Shown: piece after piece, positions 50,476 to 58,782 of the stretch
How the letters are laid out: the number at the start of each line of letters is the position of its first letter
Position numbering within the stretch: position 1 is the stretch's first letter
Assembly (NCBI GenBank): GCA_963677185.1
Contig: OY781889.1
Coordinates: 2,046,001-2,110,000 of the forward strand
Length of the DNA: 64,000 bases
Direction: 5' to 3'
DNA from: G963677185 sp963677185
GTDB lineage: Bacteria; Bacillota; Syntrophomonadia; Syntrophomonadales; Syntrophomonadaceae
Translations under genes and position numbers: made by a program
Notes under the pieces: generated by a model
Database searches by the model: none
What the model was told of the DNA's origin: nothing
What the model saw: the letters and a program-made list of their open reading frames with translations, nothing else

Positions 50476-52014
50476 ATTAACAGCTGGATTTATGTATTTA
50501 TAGTTATTGCTGCCATAGCTGGCATTGGCGGAGGCTATTATGCCCGCAAGAATGTGGCGGAAAAGAAAATCGGATCGGCCGAAGATCAGGCCGGAAAAAT
50601 CATGGAAGAAGCACAGAAAGAGGCTGAAGGGCGCAAGAAAGAGATACTGATCGAAGCCCGGGATGAAATCCACAAGAATCGGCACGAGGCTGAAAAAGAA
50701 ATCCGGGAACGGCGCCGCGAAGTGGAGCGGTTAGAGAGAAGAGTAGTTCAAAAAGAAGAGCTTATTGAGAAAAAATCCGACAACATGGAAAAAAAGGAGC
50801 AGCTTCTGCAGGATAAGGAAAAAGATATTGAGAAAACCCAGCAGGATTTGCAGATGGTAATAACCCGGCAGCTGAAAGAGCTGGAACGCTTGTCTGGCTT
50901 AACTTCAGAAGAAGCGAAGGAACTGTTGTTGAGCAATACTGAACAGCAGGTCCGCCAGGAAATGGCAATTCTAATCAAGAGTGTGGAAAGCGAAGCCAAG
51001 GAAGAGGCTGAAAAAAAGGCCAAGAATTATATTAGCCTGGCCATTCAAAAATGCGCGGCTGATGTAGTTTCTGAAACGACCGTCTCGGTGGTGGCGCTTC
51101 CCAATGACGAGATGAAAGGCCGCATAATCGGACGTGAAGGCCGCAATATAAGGACCTTCGAAACGATGACCGGTGTGGATTTAATTATTGATGATACTCC
51201 GGAAGCGGTAATCCTGTCTTCGTTTGATCCTATAAGGCGCGAGGTCGCCAAGCTGGCGCTTGAAAAACTGATTTCCGACGGGCGCATACACCCGGCCCGG
51301 ATTGAAGAAATGGTCGACAAGTCTAAAAAGGAAATGGATCAGGCAATCAAGGAACTGGGCGAAGCGGCCGCATTTGAAGTCGGCGTACACGGACTGCACA
51401 ATGAAATCATCAAGCTGCTGGGCAGGCTTAAATACCGTACCAGTTACGGACAGAACGTGCTCAAGCACTCGATTGAAGTTGCCCATTTAGCCGGAGTGAT
51501 GGCTGCTGAACTTGATGTAGACATTATGCTGGCCAAAAGAGGCGGACTGTTGCACGATCTGGGCAAGGCAGTTGATCATGAGGTTACCGGTCCTCATGTT
51601 GAGATCGGCGTTGACCTGGCTAAAAAATTCCGGGAAAACAAAGATGTTATTCACTGCATAGAAGCCCATCATGGAGATGTGGAAGCACACAGCATCGAAG
51701 CAGTACTGGTTCAGGCCGCCGACGCCATATCTGCATCCAGGCCAGGCGCCCGGCGCGAAACCCTGGAATCATATATTAAGCGCCTGGAAAAACTCGAGAA
51801 CCTGGCGGACTCGTTCAGCGGAGTTGATCGCTCCTTCGCCATCCAGGCGGGACGCGAAATCCGCATTATCGTCAAACCTGACGAACTGGATGACCTGGCC
51901 ACAATACAACTGGTCAAGGAAATTGCACGCAAGATAGAGCTTGAACTGGAATACCCTGGCCAGATCAAGGTGACCGTCATTCGAGAAACTCGCCAAACCG
52001 AATTCGCAAAATAA
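50476..52014 (+). CDS. rny: Ribonuclease Y, probable ATT start
   Basis: Membrane-tethered endoribonuclease that starts decay of many mRNAs. From ATT 50476 the 512 residues begin with a membrane helix (WIYVFIVIAAIAGIGGGYYA), then a coiled coil (about 25-180), a KH domain (GRIIGREGRNIRTFE) and an HD domain (HSIEVAHLAGVMAAEL...HDLGKAVDHEVTGPH). Between an upstream in-frame TAA and GTG 50554 there is no ATG, GTG or TTG. GTG 50554 would lose the anchor. GGAGGG sits six bases before ATT 50476. The family always has the N-terminal helix, so ATT is the best start. Followed by a strong terminator. Confidence 0.93.
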   Translation: MNSWIYVFIVIAAIAGIGGGYYARKNVAEKKIGSAEDQAGKIMEEAQKEAEGRKKEILIEARDEIHKNRHEAEKEIRERRREVERLERRVVQKEELIEKKSDNMEKKEQLLQDKEKDIEKTQQDLQMVITRQLKELERLSGLTSEEAKELLLSNTEQQVRQEMAILIKSVESEAKEEAEKKAKNYISLAIQKCAADVVSETTVSVVALPNDEMKGRIIGREGRNIRTFETMTGVDLIIDDTPEAVILSSFDPIRREVAKLALEKLISDGRIHPARIEEMVDKSKKEMDQAIKELGEAAAFEVGVHGLHNEIIKLLGRLKYRTSYGQNVLKHSIEVAHLAGVMAAELDVDIMLAKRGGLLHDLGKAVDHEVTGPHVEIGVDLAKKFRENKDVIHCIEAHHGDVEAHSIEAVLVQAADAISASRPGARRETLESYIKRLEKLENLADSFSGVDRSFAIQAGREIRIIVKPDELDDLATIQLVKEIARKIELELEYPGQIKVTVIRETRQTEFAK

Positions 52015-52025
52015 GCTACCACTTG

Positions 52026-52060
52026 TCCGGGGGATTGCTGTCCCCCGGATATATTTTTTA
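52026..52060 (+). terminator. Rho-independent terminator after rny
   Basis: TCCGGGGG - 8-base loop - CCCCCGGA followed by TATATTTTTTA. Confidence 0.9.
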
Positions 52061-52113
52061 TTCAGGGCGATTATAGTCGCTTCTATCATTGCTCTGAAGA
52101 GAGGAATTGAATA

Positions 52114-52905
52114 TTGAGGGTTCTTTTTATTGGGGACATAGTCGGCCGCCCCGGCCGCCGCATTGTAAGGAAAATGCTTTCCCAGATTCAGCGCGAACAC
52201 CAGGTTGATTTTACCATTGCCAACGCCGAAAATTCTGCTGGAGGCAAGGGCATTACCAGGGATGTTTTCAGGGAACTGTACACCTGCGGTATTGATGCAT
52301 TTACAATGGGAAATCACATCTGGGATAACCGGGCGGTTTTTGAATTTATCAATGAAGAAGAACGCCTGATCCGGCCGGCAAATTATCCTGATATTTGTCC
52401 TGGAAGAGGTTATAATATATATCAATTATGTTACAATAAGACAATTGCTGTTATTAATGCCTCCGGAAGAGTATTTCTTCCGGCGCTTGACTGTCCTTTT
52501 AGAACCGTGTCCGAAATCCTTTCTACTCTCAAGGATGCTGCGGATTATATTCTGATAGATTTTCACGCGGAAGCAACGTCTGAAAAACTGGCCTTTGCCC
52601 GCTATTTTGAAGGCAAAGTGTCTGCTATAATTGGAACCCATACCCATGTTCAGACTGCTGACGAGTGCATACTCCCCGGCGGAACGGCTTATATCACTGA
52701 TGCTGGCATGACCGGGCCATCTGATTCGATTATCGGCATGGAAAAATCCACCATAATTAACAAATTTATAAGCGGTATGCCGGCCAGGTTTGAAGTTGCC
52801 TCTGGACCTGCCCAAATGGACACTGTGCTCATAGAGCTGGACGAAAATAGCTGCCGGGCCAAGAGCATCAAACGTCTTAAATTCACTTGTAATGAGCATG
52901 ATTGA
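52114..52905 (+). CDS. ymdB: YmdB-type metallophosphatase
   Basis: Calcineurin-like phosphoesterase of 263 residues, 2',3'-cNMP phosphodiesterase class, linked in Bacillus to multicellular behaviour and RNase Y. Metal-site blocks: FIGDIVGRPGRRIV at the N-terminus, ANAENSAGGKGIT, TMGNHIWDN and DFHAEATSEKLAFAR, then GTHTHVQTADECILPGGTAYITDAGMTGP. The start is TTG 52114 after an AGAGGAA site. It lies after rny, the same order as in Bacillus. Confidence 0.92.
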   Translation: MRVLFIGDIVGRPGRRIVRKMLSQIQREHQVDFTIANAENSAGGKGITRDVFRELYTCGIDAFTMGNHIWDNRAVFEFINEEERLIRPANYPDICPGRGYNIYQLCYNKTIAVINASGRVFLPALDCPFRTVSEILSTLKDAADYILIDFHAEATSEKLAFARYFEGKVSAIIGTHTHVQTADECILPGGTAYITDAGMTGPSDSIIGMEKSTIINKFISGMPARFEVASGPAQMDTVLIELDENSCRAKSIKRLKFTCNEHD

Positions 52906-53069
52906 TAAGCTAACATATTGAATGTAAGTGATGGTGTGATTGTATGACTCAAATGCATACCTTTTTGTCACCACGAGAAGAATTGAACGAGATACTGTCT
53001 TCCATCCAAGTGTAGAGATAAAAATCGTTTTCAGCTATTGGTTGTAGGATTTTAGGGGGAGGTAGACGA

Positions 53070-53330
53070 ATGGAAGTATTGAAGGTCTCAGCAAAATCCA
53101 GTCCAAATTCTGTTGCAGGAGCTCTTGCAGGTGTTTTACGGGAGAAAGGCGGTGCAGAGATACAGGCAATTGGCGCCGGGGCAATTAACCAGGCGGTTAA
53201 AGCCATAGCCATTGCCCGAGGTTTTGTGGCACCCAGTGGGATGGACCTGATTTGTATCCCTGCTTTTTGTGATATCATGATCGACGGTGAAGAAAGAACC
53301 GCCATCAAGCTTATTATCGAGCCCCGATAA
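53070..53330 (+). CDS. spoVS: Stage V sporulation protein S
   Basis: Small Alba-like protein of 86 residues. The sequence is almost family consensus: MEVLKVSAKSSPNSVAGALA, IQAIGAGAINQAVKAIAIARG, DLICIPAFCDIMIDGEERTA. It affects spore development (coat and septation stages); binding to nucleic acid is presumed from the fold. GGGGGAGG precedes ATG 53070. Its presence marks the organism as belonging to a sporulating lineage. Confidence 0.96.
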   Translation: MEVLKVSAKSSPNSVAGALAGVLREKGGAEIQAIGAGAINQAVKAIAIARGFVAPSGMDLICIPAFCDIMIDGEERTAIKLIIEPR

Positions 53331-53404
53331 AGCTCAGGCAAACATATGCTGTTTAAATCTTCTACCATTGTTATAACCAGCCTGATAATCAGGTGGAGAC
53401 AATA

Positions 53405-54253
53405 ATGAGCCCTTATTATGAACGGTTGTATGACCTGCATATTCATTCCATCCATTCTGACGGACGTTTAAGTGTCAAAGACCTGGTTAAGGCGGTCATT
53501 GACACTGGTCTGTCCGGATTCGCATTGACCGACCACGATACCATCGCAGGACTGGATGAAGCCAGCTGGCGAGCAGAAGAGGCCGGCATCGCATTTGTGC
53601 CTGGAATAGAACTCAACACCGATTACGGAGAAGGTGAAGTTCATATTCTGGGTTATTTTATTGATCCGCTCAGTAAACTGCTGGGCAACCGCCTGGCTGA
53701 ATTGAAAAATAAGCGCCTGCAACGGGCCGGCCAGATCGTCGACCGTATGAACGGGCTGGGTTTCCCTCTGGACATGTCCAGGGTGGAAGAACTGGCCGGG
53801 GGTGGCATCATTGGCCGCCCGCATATAGCCCGGGCCATGCTGGAACGAGGCTATATTAGCAAGGAGTACGAAGCCTTCGAGTATTATATAGGGCGCGGCA
53901 GGCCTGCTTTTGTTCCGCGCTACAACTTCACTCCTCGAGAAGCGGTCCAGCTAGTTCGTGACAGCGGAGGACTTCCATTTTTAGCCCACCCTGGTAAAAT
54001 CAAAAACAATACACACATATTAACCGTGCTTGAGATAGGATTATCTGGCTTGGAGGTCTATTATCCCGAGCATAGTGCGGAAGAAATACAATATTATTTA
54101 GGTTTGGCGGATAAATACGGGCTATTAGTAAGCGGAGGGTCAGATTTTCACGGACCTGGAAGTGGCGAAAACCGTGAAACACTCGGTTTATCCGTCATAA
54201 ATGAAAATGAATTCCAGAGGATACTGGGAAATTATAAAGAAAAAACCGATTAA
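53405..54253 (+). CDS. PHP-domain phosphoesterase (RNase AM/TrpH-like)
   Basis: Protein of 282 residues with the metal-binding PHP motifs YDLHIHSIHSDGRLSVKDLV, GFALTDHDTIAGLDEA, GIELNTDYGEGEVHILGYF and FLAHPGKI, and GSDFHGPG near the end. Relatives (YciV/TrpH, RNase AM) cut 5'-phosphorylated RNA ends or 3',5'-bisphosphonucleotides. The precise substrate cannot be told. ATG 53405 follows CAGGTGGAG; GTG 53393 overlaps that site and is less likely. Confidence 0.88.
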   Translation: MSPYYERLYDLHIHSIHSDGRLSVKDLVKAVIDTGLSGFALTDHDTIAGLDEASWRAEEAGIAFVPGIELNTDYGEGEVHILGYFIDPLSKLLGNRLAELKNKRLQRAGQIVDRMNGLGFPLDMSRVEELAGGGIIGRPHIARAMLERGYISKEYEAFEYYIGRGRPAFVPRYNFTPREAVQLVRDSGGLPFLAHPGKIKNNTHILTVLEIGLSGLEVYYPEHSAEEIQYYLGLADKYGLLVSGGSDFHGPGSGENRETLGLSVINENEFQRILGNYKEKTD

Positions 54254-54370
54254 AGACAAATAATTCCGCCTCATCCAAGGAGAACAAGATATATGACCTG
54301 TGACCAATTTGTCAGCACGGCTGCTTTTTGTATAAAATTGCACTAACCTAAAAGGAAAGGTAGGGAACCG

Positions 54371-54988
54371 ATGAGAAAACGCCTTATCATCTGCCTGCTA
54401 GCGTTATCGATGCTTGCAATGGCGGCCACAAGCGCTGTAGCCACCAACAGTTATATTATGCAACCCGCTGATACATTGACTCAGGTTGCCAATGCTTACG
54501 GAGTCAGTCTCGAAGCCCTTATGATTCAGAATGAATTAGACAGCACTTATGTCGAACCCGGCACCCGCCTTGTTATTCCTCCACCGGTTCAGCCTTCACG
54601 TTCAGGCAGTATAAGAGATGCTGCAGGTTTTCCCGACTTGCTCACTTATGCAATGCAGTTTATTGGAACGCCATATGAATATGGTGGCGAGTCTCCTGGC
54701 GGTTTCGATTGTTCAGGCTTTGTTCAATTTATCTATTCCAGCTTTCTTGGTATTGATTTACCCCGAACTGCAGACAGCCAGTTCTATAGCGGCGAATTCG
54801 TGGAACAGGCCAACCTTATTCCCGGAGACCTGGTTTTCTTTAACGGCTTGGGGCATGTAGGGATTTATATAGGCGAAGGTCAGTTTATTCATTCCAGTTC
54901 ACCGAGTTCAGGCGGAGTAATCATATCAGCGCTGGATGAATCCTACTACGAAAGAGGGTACTATGGCGCCACCCGCATCAGTTATTAA
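54371..54988 (+). CDS. Secreted LysM-NlpC/P60 cell-wall hydrolase
   Basis: Protein of 205 residues. A signal peptide spans about 1-25 (RKRLIICLLALSMLAMAATSAVA). A LysM module (about 28-73, YIMQPADTLTQVANAYGVSLEAL...NELDSTYVEPGTRLVIP) binds peptidoglycan. The NlpC/P60 domain (about 90-205) has the catalytic Cys in GGFDCSGFVQFIYSS and His in LGHVGIYIGEGQFIHSS. It would cut the D-Glu-DAP bond of peptidoglycan. ATG 54371 follows AAAGGTAGGG. A double terminator region follows. Confidence 0.92.
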   Translation: MRKRLIICLLALSMLAMAATSAVATNSYIMQPADTLTQVANAYGVSLEALMIQNELDSTYVEPGTRLVIPPPVQPSRSGSIRDAAGFPDLLTYAMQFIGTPYEYGGESPGGFDCSGFVQFIYSSFLGIDLPRTADSQFYSGEFVEQANLIPGDLVFFNGLGHVGIYIGEGQFIHSSSPSSGGVIISALDESYYERGYYGATRISY

Positions 54989-55013
54989 TAAAGTAAAATA
55001 TAAGCATATAGAG

Positions 55014-55035
55014 GTCGCTGCTTGATAGCAGCGAC
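55014..55035 (+). terminator. Terminator hairpin, first copy
   Basis: GTCGCTGC - TTGATA - GCAGCGAC followed by TTGAGTTTTT. It is identical over 22 bases to the hairpin at 55179; the two copies flank the snap-back repeat element. Confidence 0.75.
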
Positions 55036-55053
55036 TTGAGTTTTTGACAAAGT

Positions 55054-55177
55054 CAGACCGATGAGAAAACGCGAAGGTCGCGTTATGAGAAAAGTCCGCG
55101 ATTGAGGCGTACTCAACGTACGTTGATTGAGCGGTCTTTTTGAAATGACGATGAGATTCGCTTTTATCATTGGTCTG
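55054..55177. repeat. Snap-back repeat element A
   Basis: The ends CAGACCGATGAGAAAACGCGAA and its near inverted copy at 55150-55177 would fold the 124-base element into a hairpin. The core contains AAGGTCGCG ... GGCGTACTCAACGTACGTTG and TTGATTGAGCGG. The last motif and the GG(T/C)CGCG block recur in element B at 56502-56610. Confidence 0.65.
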
Positions 55178-55178
55178 A

Positions 55179-55207
55179 GTCGCTGCTTGATAGCAGCGAC
55201 TTTTTTT
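55179..55207 (+). terminator. Terminator hairpin, second copy
   Basis: GTCGCTGC - TTGATA - GCAGCGAC followed by seven T, the stronger copy. Together with the first copy it forms a direct repeat around element A. Confidence 0.9.
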
Positions 55208-55295
55208 GATACATTATCCCTTATTACGTATAATATTCTTGAGAACCAGTATATATTTAACAGACCGATGATTAGCATGTGAGGAGATGGTTACT

Positions 55296-55745
55296 TTGAC
55301 TGAAGAAAGCGAACAAAGCGGACTGAACGCACCCGGCCAACCAAACGAACAAACCCTGAACAGTCCTGATTTATCAGGCACTTTTCTGGATACGGTAATG
55401 GGAACCCGGGCCTTCCAGGATATTACTGAACTGGAGTACAAGATTGGGGTGGAGCCTCTTCTTGAAGAGATTCTCGGGAAAAAAGTCTGGAGCAATGCCG
55501 AAATGATCTGGGTATTAAGACAGATAATGATGTATTATGGACGCAATGATGAGCTGTTGAAAAAAGCGCCACCCGAAAGAATCTTTCTTAATATGGTTGA
55601 CATCATCAGGGCGTTTTACATGTTGCTGGACAATTCCGATCCGGATTTAGACGAAAACATGCGTTCCTACATGAGCGCCAAGATCGGGGACGCGACCTGG
55701 GGAATCACCGGCAATACCAGGATATACCTGGAGAAAATGCCATAA
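55296..55745 (+). CDS. Uncharacterised 149-residue protein
   Basis: I do not recognise a family. The first ~35 residues are polar and probably disordered (Glu, Gln, Ser, Asn, Pro), followed by a mostly helical body (about 40-149) with DITELEYKIGVEPLLEEILG, MIWVLRQIMMYYGRN and LDENMRSYMSAKIGDATWGITGN. No signal, membrane helix or Cys. TTG 55296 is spaced correctly from GAGGAG (55281-55286), whereas ATG 55287 is almost touching it. It precedes the UDG-like gene by about 100 bases. Confidence 0.65.
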   Translation: MTEESEQSGLNAPGQPNEQTLNSPDLSGTFLDTVMGTRAFQDITELEYKIGVEPLLEEILGKKVWSNAEMIWVLRQIMMYYGRNDELLKKAPPERIFLNMVDIIRAFYMLLDNSDPDLDENMRSYMSAKIGDATWGITGNTRIYLEKMP

Positions 55746-55841
55746 GTCAGAAAACACTGGCAGCAGGGCAGAATCATGCTATAATCTTGATGTGCGCATA
55801 TCTGCATGGTTTTAAGCGAATTTGGGCTACGGAGGTCGGCA

Positions 55842-56477
55842 ATGGAGAAGGGTGTCAGAGAAATGAATATCAAGCGAATTATTGATATGGAGGAAAGGAT
55901 TGTTCAATGCAATCGCTGTCCAGAGCTAACCCGTTGTATTCGCAAACCTTCTCTCGGGAAGGGTGATCTGCAACCACAAATAGTGCTGGTTTTCGAATGC
56001 GAAAACGATGCAACCCGTGAGAACGACTATCTCATGGAACTGCGGGGCATGATAAAAGAACAGTTTAACAACAGCAAGATCTACCATACATACATGGTGC
56101 GCTGTCAGCCCAAATCCTGCTCCAGCCGGCAAAACACCAGCTTCTATCTGGATACGAAGCTTATTGACAAGAATTACGCCTGTATTCTCACCAATCGGCC
56201 CTGTGAAGGCATAGCCATCAAACCCGGCAACGAACAGATTATGTCCTGCCTGCCCTTCCTGCTGGAAGAACTGCAGATCTTAAATGCTCCTACCGTTATC
56301 CTTTTTGGACACCGGGTGGCGGAATACGTCCTGAAATCCTGCGGAGTGTATTTGCCAGTGGAGATTAATCATGCATATCGTTGCGGAGAAAGCACCTATC
56401 TTGTGGCCAACGAAGAAAAAAATGTTGCTGCCGAGGAACTGCGGCGTTTGTATCTGCTATCCGGCCTGGAATCATAA
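55842..56477 (+). CDS. Uracil-DNA-glycosylase-superfamily-like protein lacking catalytic motifs
   Basis: Protein of 211 residues. The N-terminal CNRCPELTRCIRKPSLGKGDLQPQIVLVFE follows the family-4/5 UDG start with Cys ligands for a 4Fe-4S cluster. YHTYMVRCQPKSCS and LLEELQILNAPTVILFGHRVAEYVL also fit that fold. However, the GEAPGxxED motif is replaced by FECENDATREND, and the HPS-type motif near the end is absent (ANEEKNVAAEE). Activity on uracil is therefore doubtful; it may bind DNA or have another substrate. GGAGGT at 55831-55836 supports ATG 55842. Confidence 0.6.
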   Translation: MEKGVREMNIKRIIDMEERIVQCNRCPELTRCIRKPSLGKGDLQPQIVLVFECENDATRENDYLMELRGMIKEQFNNSKIYHTYMVRCQPKSCSSRQNTSFYLDTKLIDKNYACILTNRPCEGIAIKPGNEQIMSCLPFLLEELQILNAPTVILFGHRVAEYVLKSCGVYLPVEINHAYRCGESTYLVANEEKNVAAEELRRLYLLSGLES

Positions 56478-56501
56478 ACATAAATACGTAAGAACGAATG
56501 T

Positions 56502-56610
56502 AGAGCGATGACATTAGATGAAGATCGAGGCAAGCGCAAAGGCCGCGAATACTGGTACATTGATTGAGCGGATTTACGCATAACCAGATATTCGCTAATG
56601 TCATCGCTCT
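56502..56610. repeat. Snap-back repeat element B
   Basis: Left end AGAGCGATGACATTAGATGA and its inverted copy at 56591-56610 (TTCGCTAATGTCATCGCTCT) differ at about two positions. The core has AAGGCCGCG, TACATTGATTGAGCGG and ATTTACGCATAA, matching the core of element A. The stem differs entirely from element A, so only the loop-side motif is shared. Confidence 0.65.
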
Positions 56611-56717
56611 TAAAGATATTGTATACCAGCTTCCGCACTGCTTTCATTTTGGTTCACCTGTGGTAAAATAGGCGTGATAATGGTATTTTATGCAGTTCAA
56701 AAAAGAGGAGTGGGATT

Positions 56718-57554
56718 GTGGACTTTACCAAGATGCAAGGCCTGGGCAACGATTTCATAATTGTAGAAGCCATTTCATGGGAAGAGGCCGGGAAGTATCA
56801 AGTCCATGCAGAAAAACTGTGCAATCGCTTTTTGGGCATAGGCGGAGACGGCCTGGTGGTTATTGGCAACGATTCCGAAGCTGATGTGTTTATGCGCATT
56901 TTTAATTCGGACGGCAGTGAGGCTATGATGTGCGGCAACGGTATTCGCTGCGTGGCTCGCTATGTTTATGAAAAGAAGCTGGTCAGCGGGACTGCCTTTT
57001 CGGTTAGAACCATGTCTGGCCTCAAATATCCGGTTCTGGAGTTGGATAGCGATTCTGTAAGTCAAGTCCGGGTGGATATGGGCGAGCCTGTTTTGCAAAA
57101 CCAGGCAATTCCGGTCAATGCTCCCGGCAGCAACCTGGGTTTGGAAGTATTGCTGGAAAAAGGCTGTTTGACTGGAACGGCGGTTTCCATGGGAAATCCG
57201 CATTTTGTGGTGCTGGTTGATTCGATTGAGGCAACTCCGATCGAAGCCTGGGGTTCTGAAGTGGAAGTTCACCGAATATTCCCGGAAAGAACCAATGTGG
57301 AATTTGTTCAAGTGCTGAATAGCGATGAGATGATAATGCGGGTATGGGAGCGCGGCTGTGGTGTTACCCAGGCCTGTGGAACCGGTGCCTGTGCATCAAC
57401 AGTGGCCGCAGTTCTCAATGGCAAGACCGGCCGCAGGGTTACGGTTCACCTGCTGGGCGGGGATTTGTTAATCGAGTGGGACAAAGACAACAACCGGGTA
57501 TATATGACTGGTCCGGCTGAAAACGTATTTTCCGGCCGTATTGAGCTTGCCTGA
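56718..57554 (+). CDS. dapF: Diaminopimelate epimerase
   Basis: Converts LL-DAP to meso-DAP without cofactor, using two Cys. The catalytic Cys sits in NSDGSEAMMCGNGIRCVARYV and the second in ACGTGACASTVAAVLNGK. The start FTKMQGLGNDFIIVEA is family-typical. GTG 56718 follows AGAGGAG. dapL follows 54 bases later, so the last two steps to meso-DAP are adjacent. Confidence 0.97.
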   Translation: MDFTKMQGLGNDFIIVEAISWEEAGKYQVHAEKLCNRFLGIGGDGLVVIGNDSEADVFMRIFNSDGSEAMMCGNGIRCVARYVYEKKLVSGTAFSVRTMSGLKYPVLELDSDSVSQVRVDMGEPVLQNQAIPVNAPGSNLGLEVLLEKGCLTGTAVSMGNPHFVVLVDSIEATPIEAWGSEVEVHRIFPERTNVEFVQVLNSDEMIMRVWERGCGVTQACGTGACASTVAAVLNGKTGRRVTVHLLGGDLLIEWDKDNNRVYMTGPAENVFSGRIELA

Positions 57555-57608
57555 CCGGGGCGCGACGGCCTTAAATATTATATTACTTGCGTGGAGGGAA
57601 TGTTTGTT

Positions 57609-58781
57609 ATGAAGGAAAACATCGCGATGCAGGGCTTGCCGCCCTACCTTTTCGCCCGGATCGAAAAGAAGATTGCTGAAGCCCGGGAAAGAGGGGTTGA
57701 TATTATCAGCCTGGGAATAGGCGACCCCGATTTGCCGACCCCCCAGCATATAATTGATGTGATGGCCCGTGAAATCTATAATCCAGCCAATCACCAGTAT
57801 CCCAGCTCTGAAGGCATGATGGCCTATCGCCAGGCTGTAAGCAGCTGGTACCAGAAACGCTTCAACGTGGATTTGAATCCCCGCACCGAAGTGGTTTCGC
57901 TGCTGGGTTCCAAGGAAGGCATCGCTCATATATCGTTCGCATATGTTGATCCGGGTGACATCAATTTGGTGCCTGACCCGGGATACCCGGTCTACCAGAT
58001 TGGCACCCTGCTGGCCGGAGGCAGTTCCTACTTTATGCCGTTAAAGGCTGAAAATGGTTATCTGCCCATACTGGAGGATATTCCGTCTGATGTGGCGCGA
58101 AAAGCCAAATTGCTATTTGCCAACTATCCCAACAATCCCACCGGGGCTGTTGCTGAGGATGCTTTTTATAACAAGCTCATAGCCTTTGCCCGGGAGTATG
58201 ATATCCTGGTCTGCCATGACGCCCCCTACTCGGAAATGAGCTTTGATGGCCTCAAATGCCGCAGCATTCTTGAATTTGAAGGAGCCAAAGATGTGGCGAT
58301 TGAATTTCATTCTCTTTCCAAGACCTTCAATATGACCGGGTGGCGTGTTGGCTGGGCCTGCGGCAATTCCGAAGCAGTGCAGGTGCTGGCCCGTATCAAG
58401 TCTAACGTCGATTCCGGTGTATTTCAGGCAGTGCAGTACGCAGCCATCGAAGCATTGACTGGTCCGCAGGAATGTGTTGCGGTTAATACCGAGGTGATTC
58501 AAGCCCGGAGGGACATCGCAGTTAACGGCCTGCGCCGGATGGGCTGGAAAGTGGAGCCAACGAAGGCTACTTTTTACATGTGGCTGCCAGTTCCCCGGGG
58601 ATTTACATCCGCCAGCTTCGCCGAAGAGGTTTTCGAAAAGTCCGGAGTGGTAATTACTCCGGGGAATGGATATGGACAAGAAGGCGAAGGCTATTTCCGC
58701 ATAGCCCTTACGGTTCCGGAGGCACGCCTGCAGGAAGCTTTTGATCGCATGTGGAAAACCATCGGAAAGGTAGAGTTTTAA
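57609..58781 (+). CDS. dapL: LL-diaminopimelate aminotransferase
   Basis: PLP enzyme (class I/II aminotransferase, 390 residues) that makes LL-DAP directly from tetrahydrodipicolinate. It has ISLGIGDPDLPTPQHII and the PLP-Lys stretch HSLSKTFNMTGWRVGWACGN, with DAPYSEMSFDG and NYPNNPTGAVA before it. The neighbourhood (dapF upstream, dapA/dapB/asd elsewhere in the window) makes DapL more likely than a general aspartate aminotransferase. ATG 57609 suits GGAGGG at 57593-57598; ATG 57600 is too close. Confidence 0.88.
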   Translation: MKENIAMQGLPPYLFARIEKKIAEARERGVDIISLGIGDPDLPTPQHIIDVMAREIYNPANHQYPSSEGMMAYRQAVSSWYQKRFNVDLNPRTEVVSLLGSKEGIAHISFAYVDPGDINLVPDPGYPVYQIGTLLAGGSSYFMPLKAENGYLPILEDIPSDVARKAKLLFANYPNNPTGAVAEDAFYNKLIAFAREYDILVCHDAPYSEMSFDGLKCRSILEFEGAKDVAIEFHSLSKTFNMTGWRVGWACGNSEAVQVLARIKSNVDSGVFQAVQYAAIEALTGPQECVAVNTEVIQARRDIAVNGLRRMGWKVEPTKATFYMWLPVPRGFTSASFAEEVFEKSGVVITPGNGYGQEGEGYFRIALTVPEARLQEAFDRMWKTIGKVEF

Positions 58782-58782
58782 T

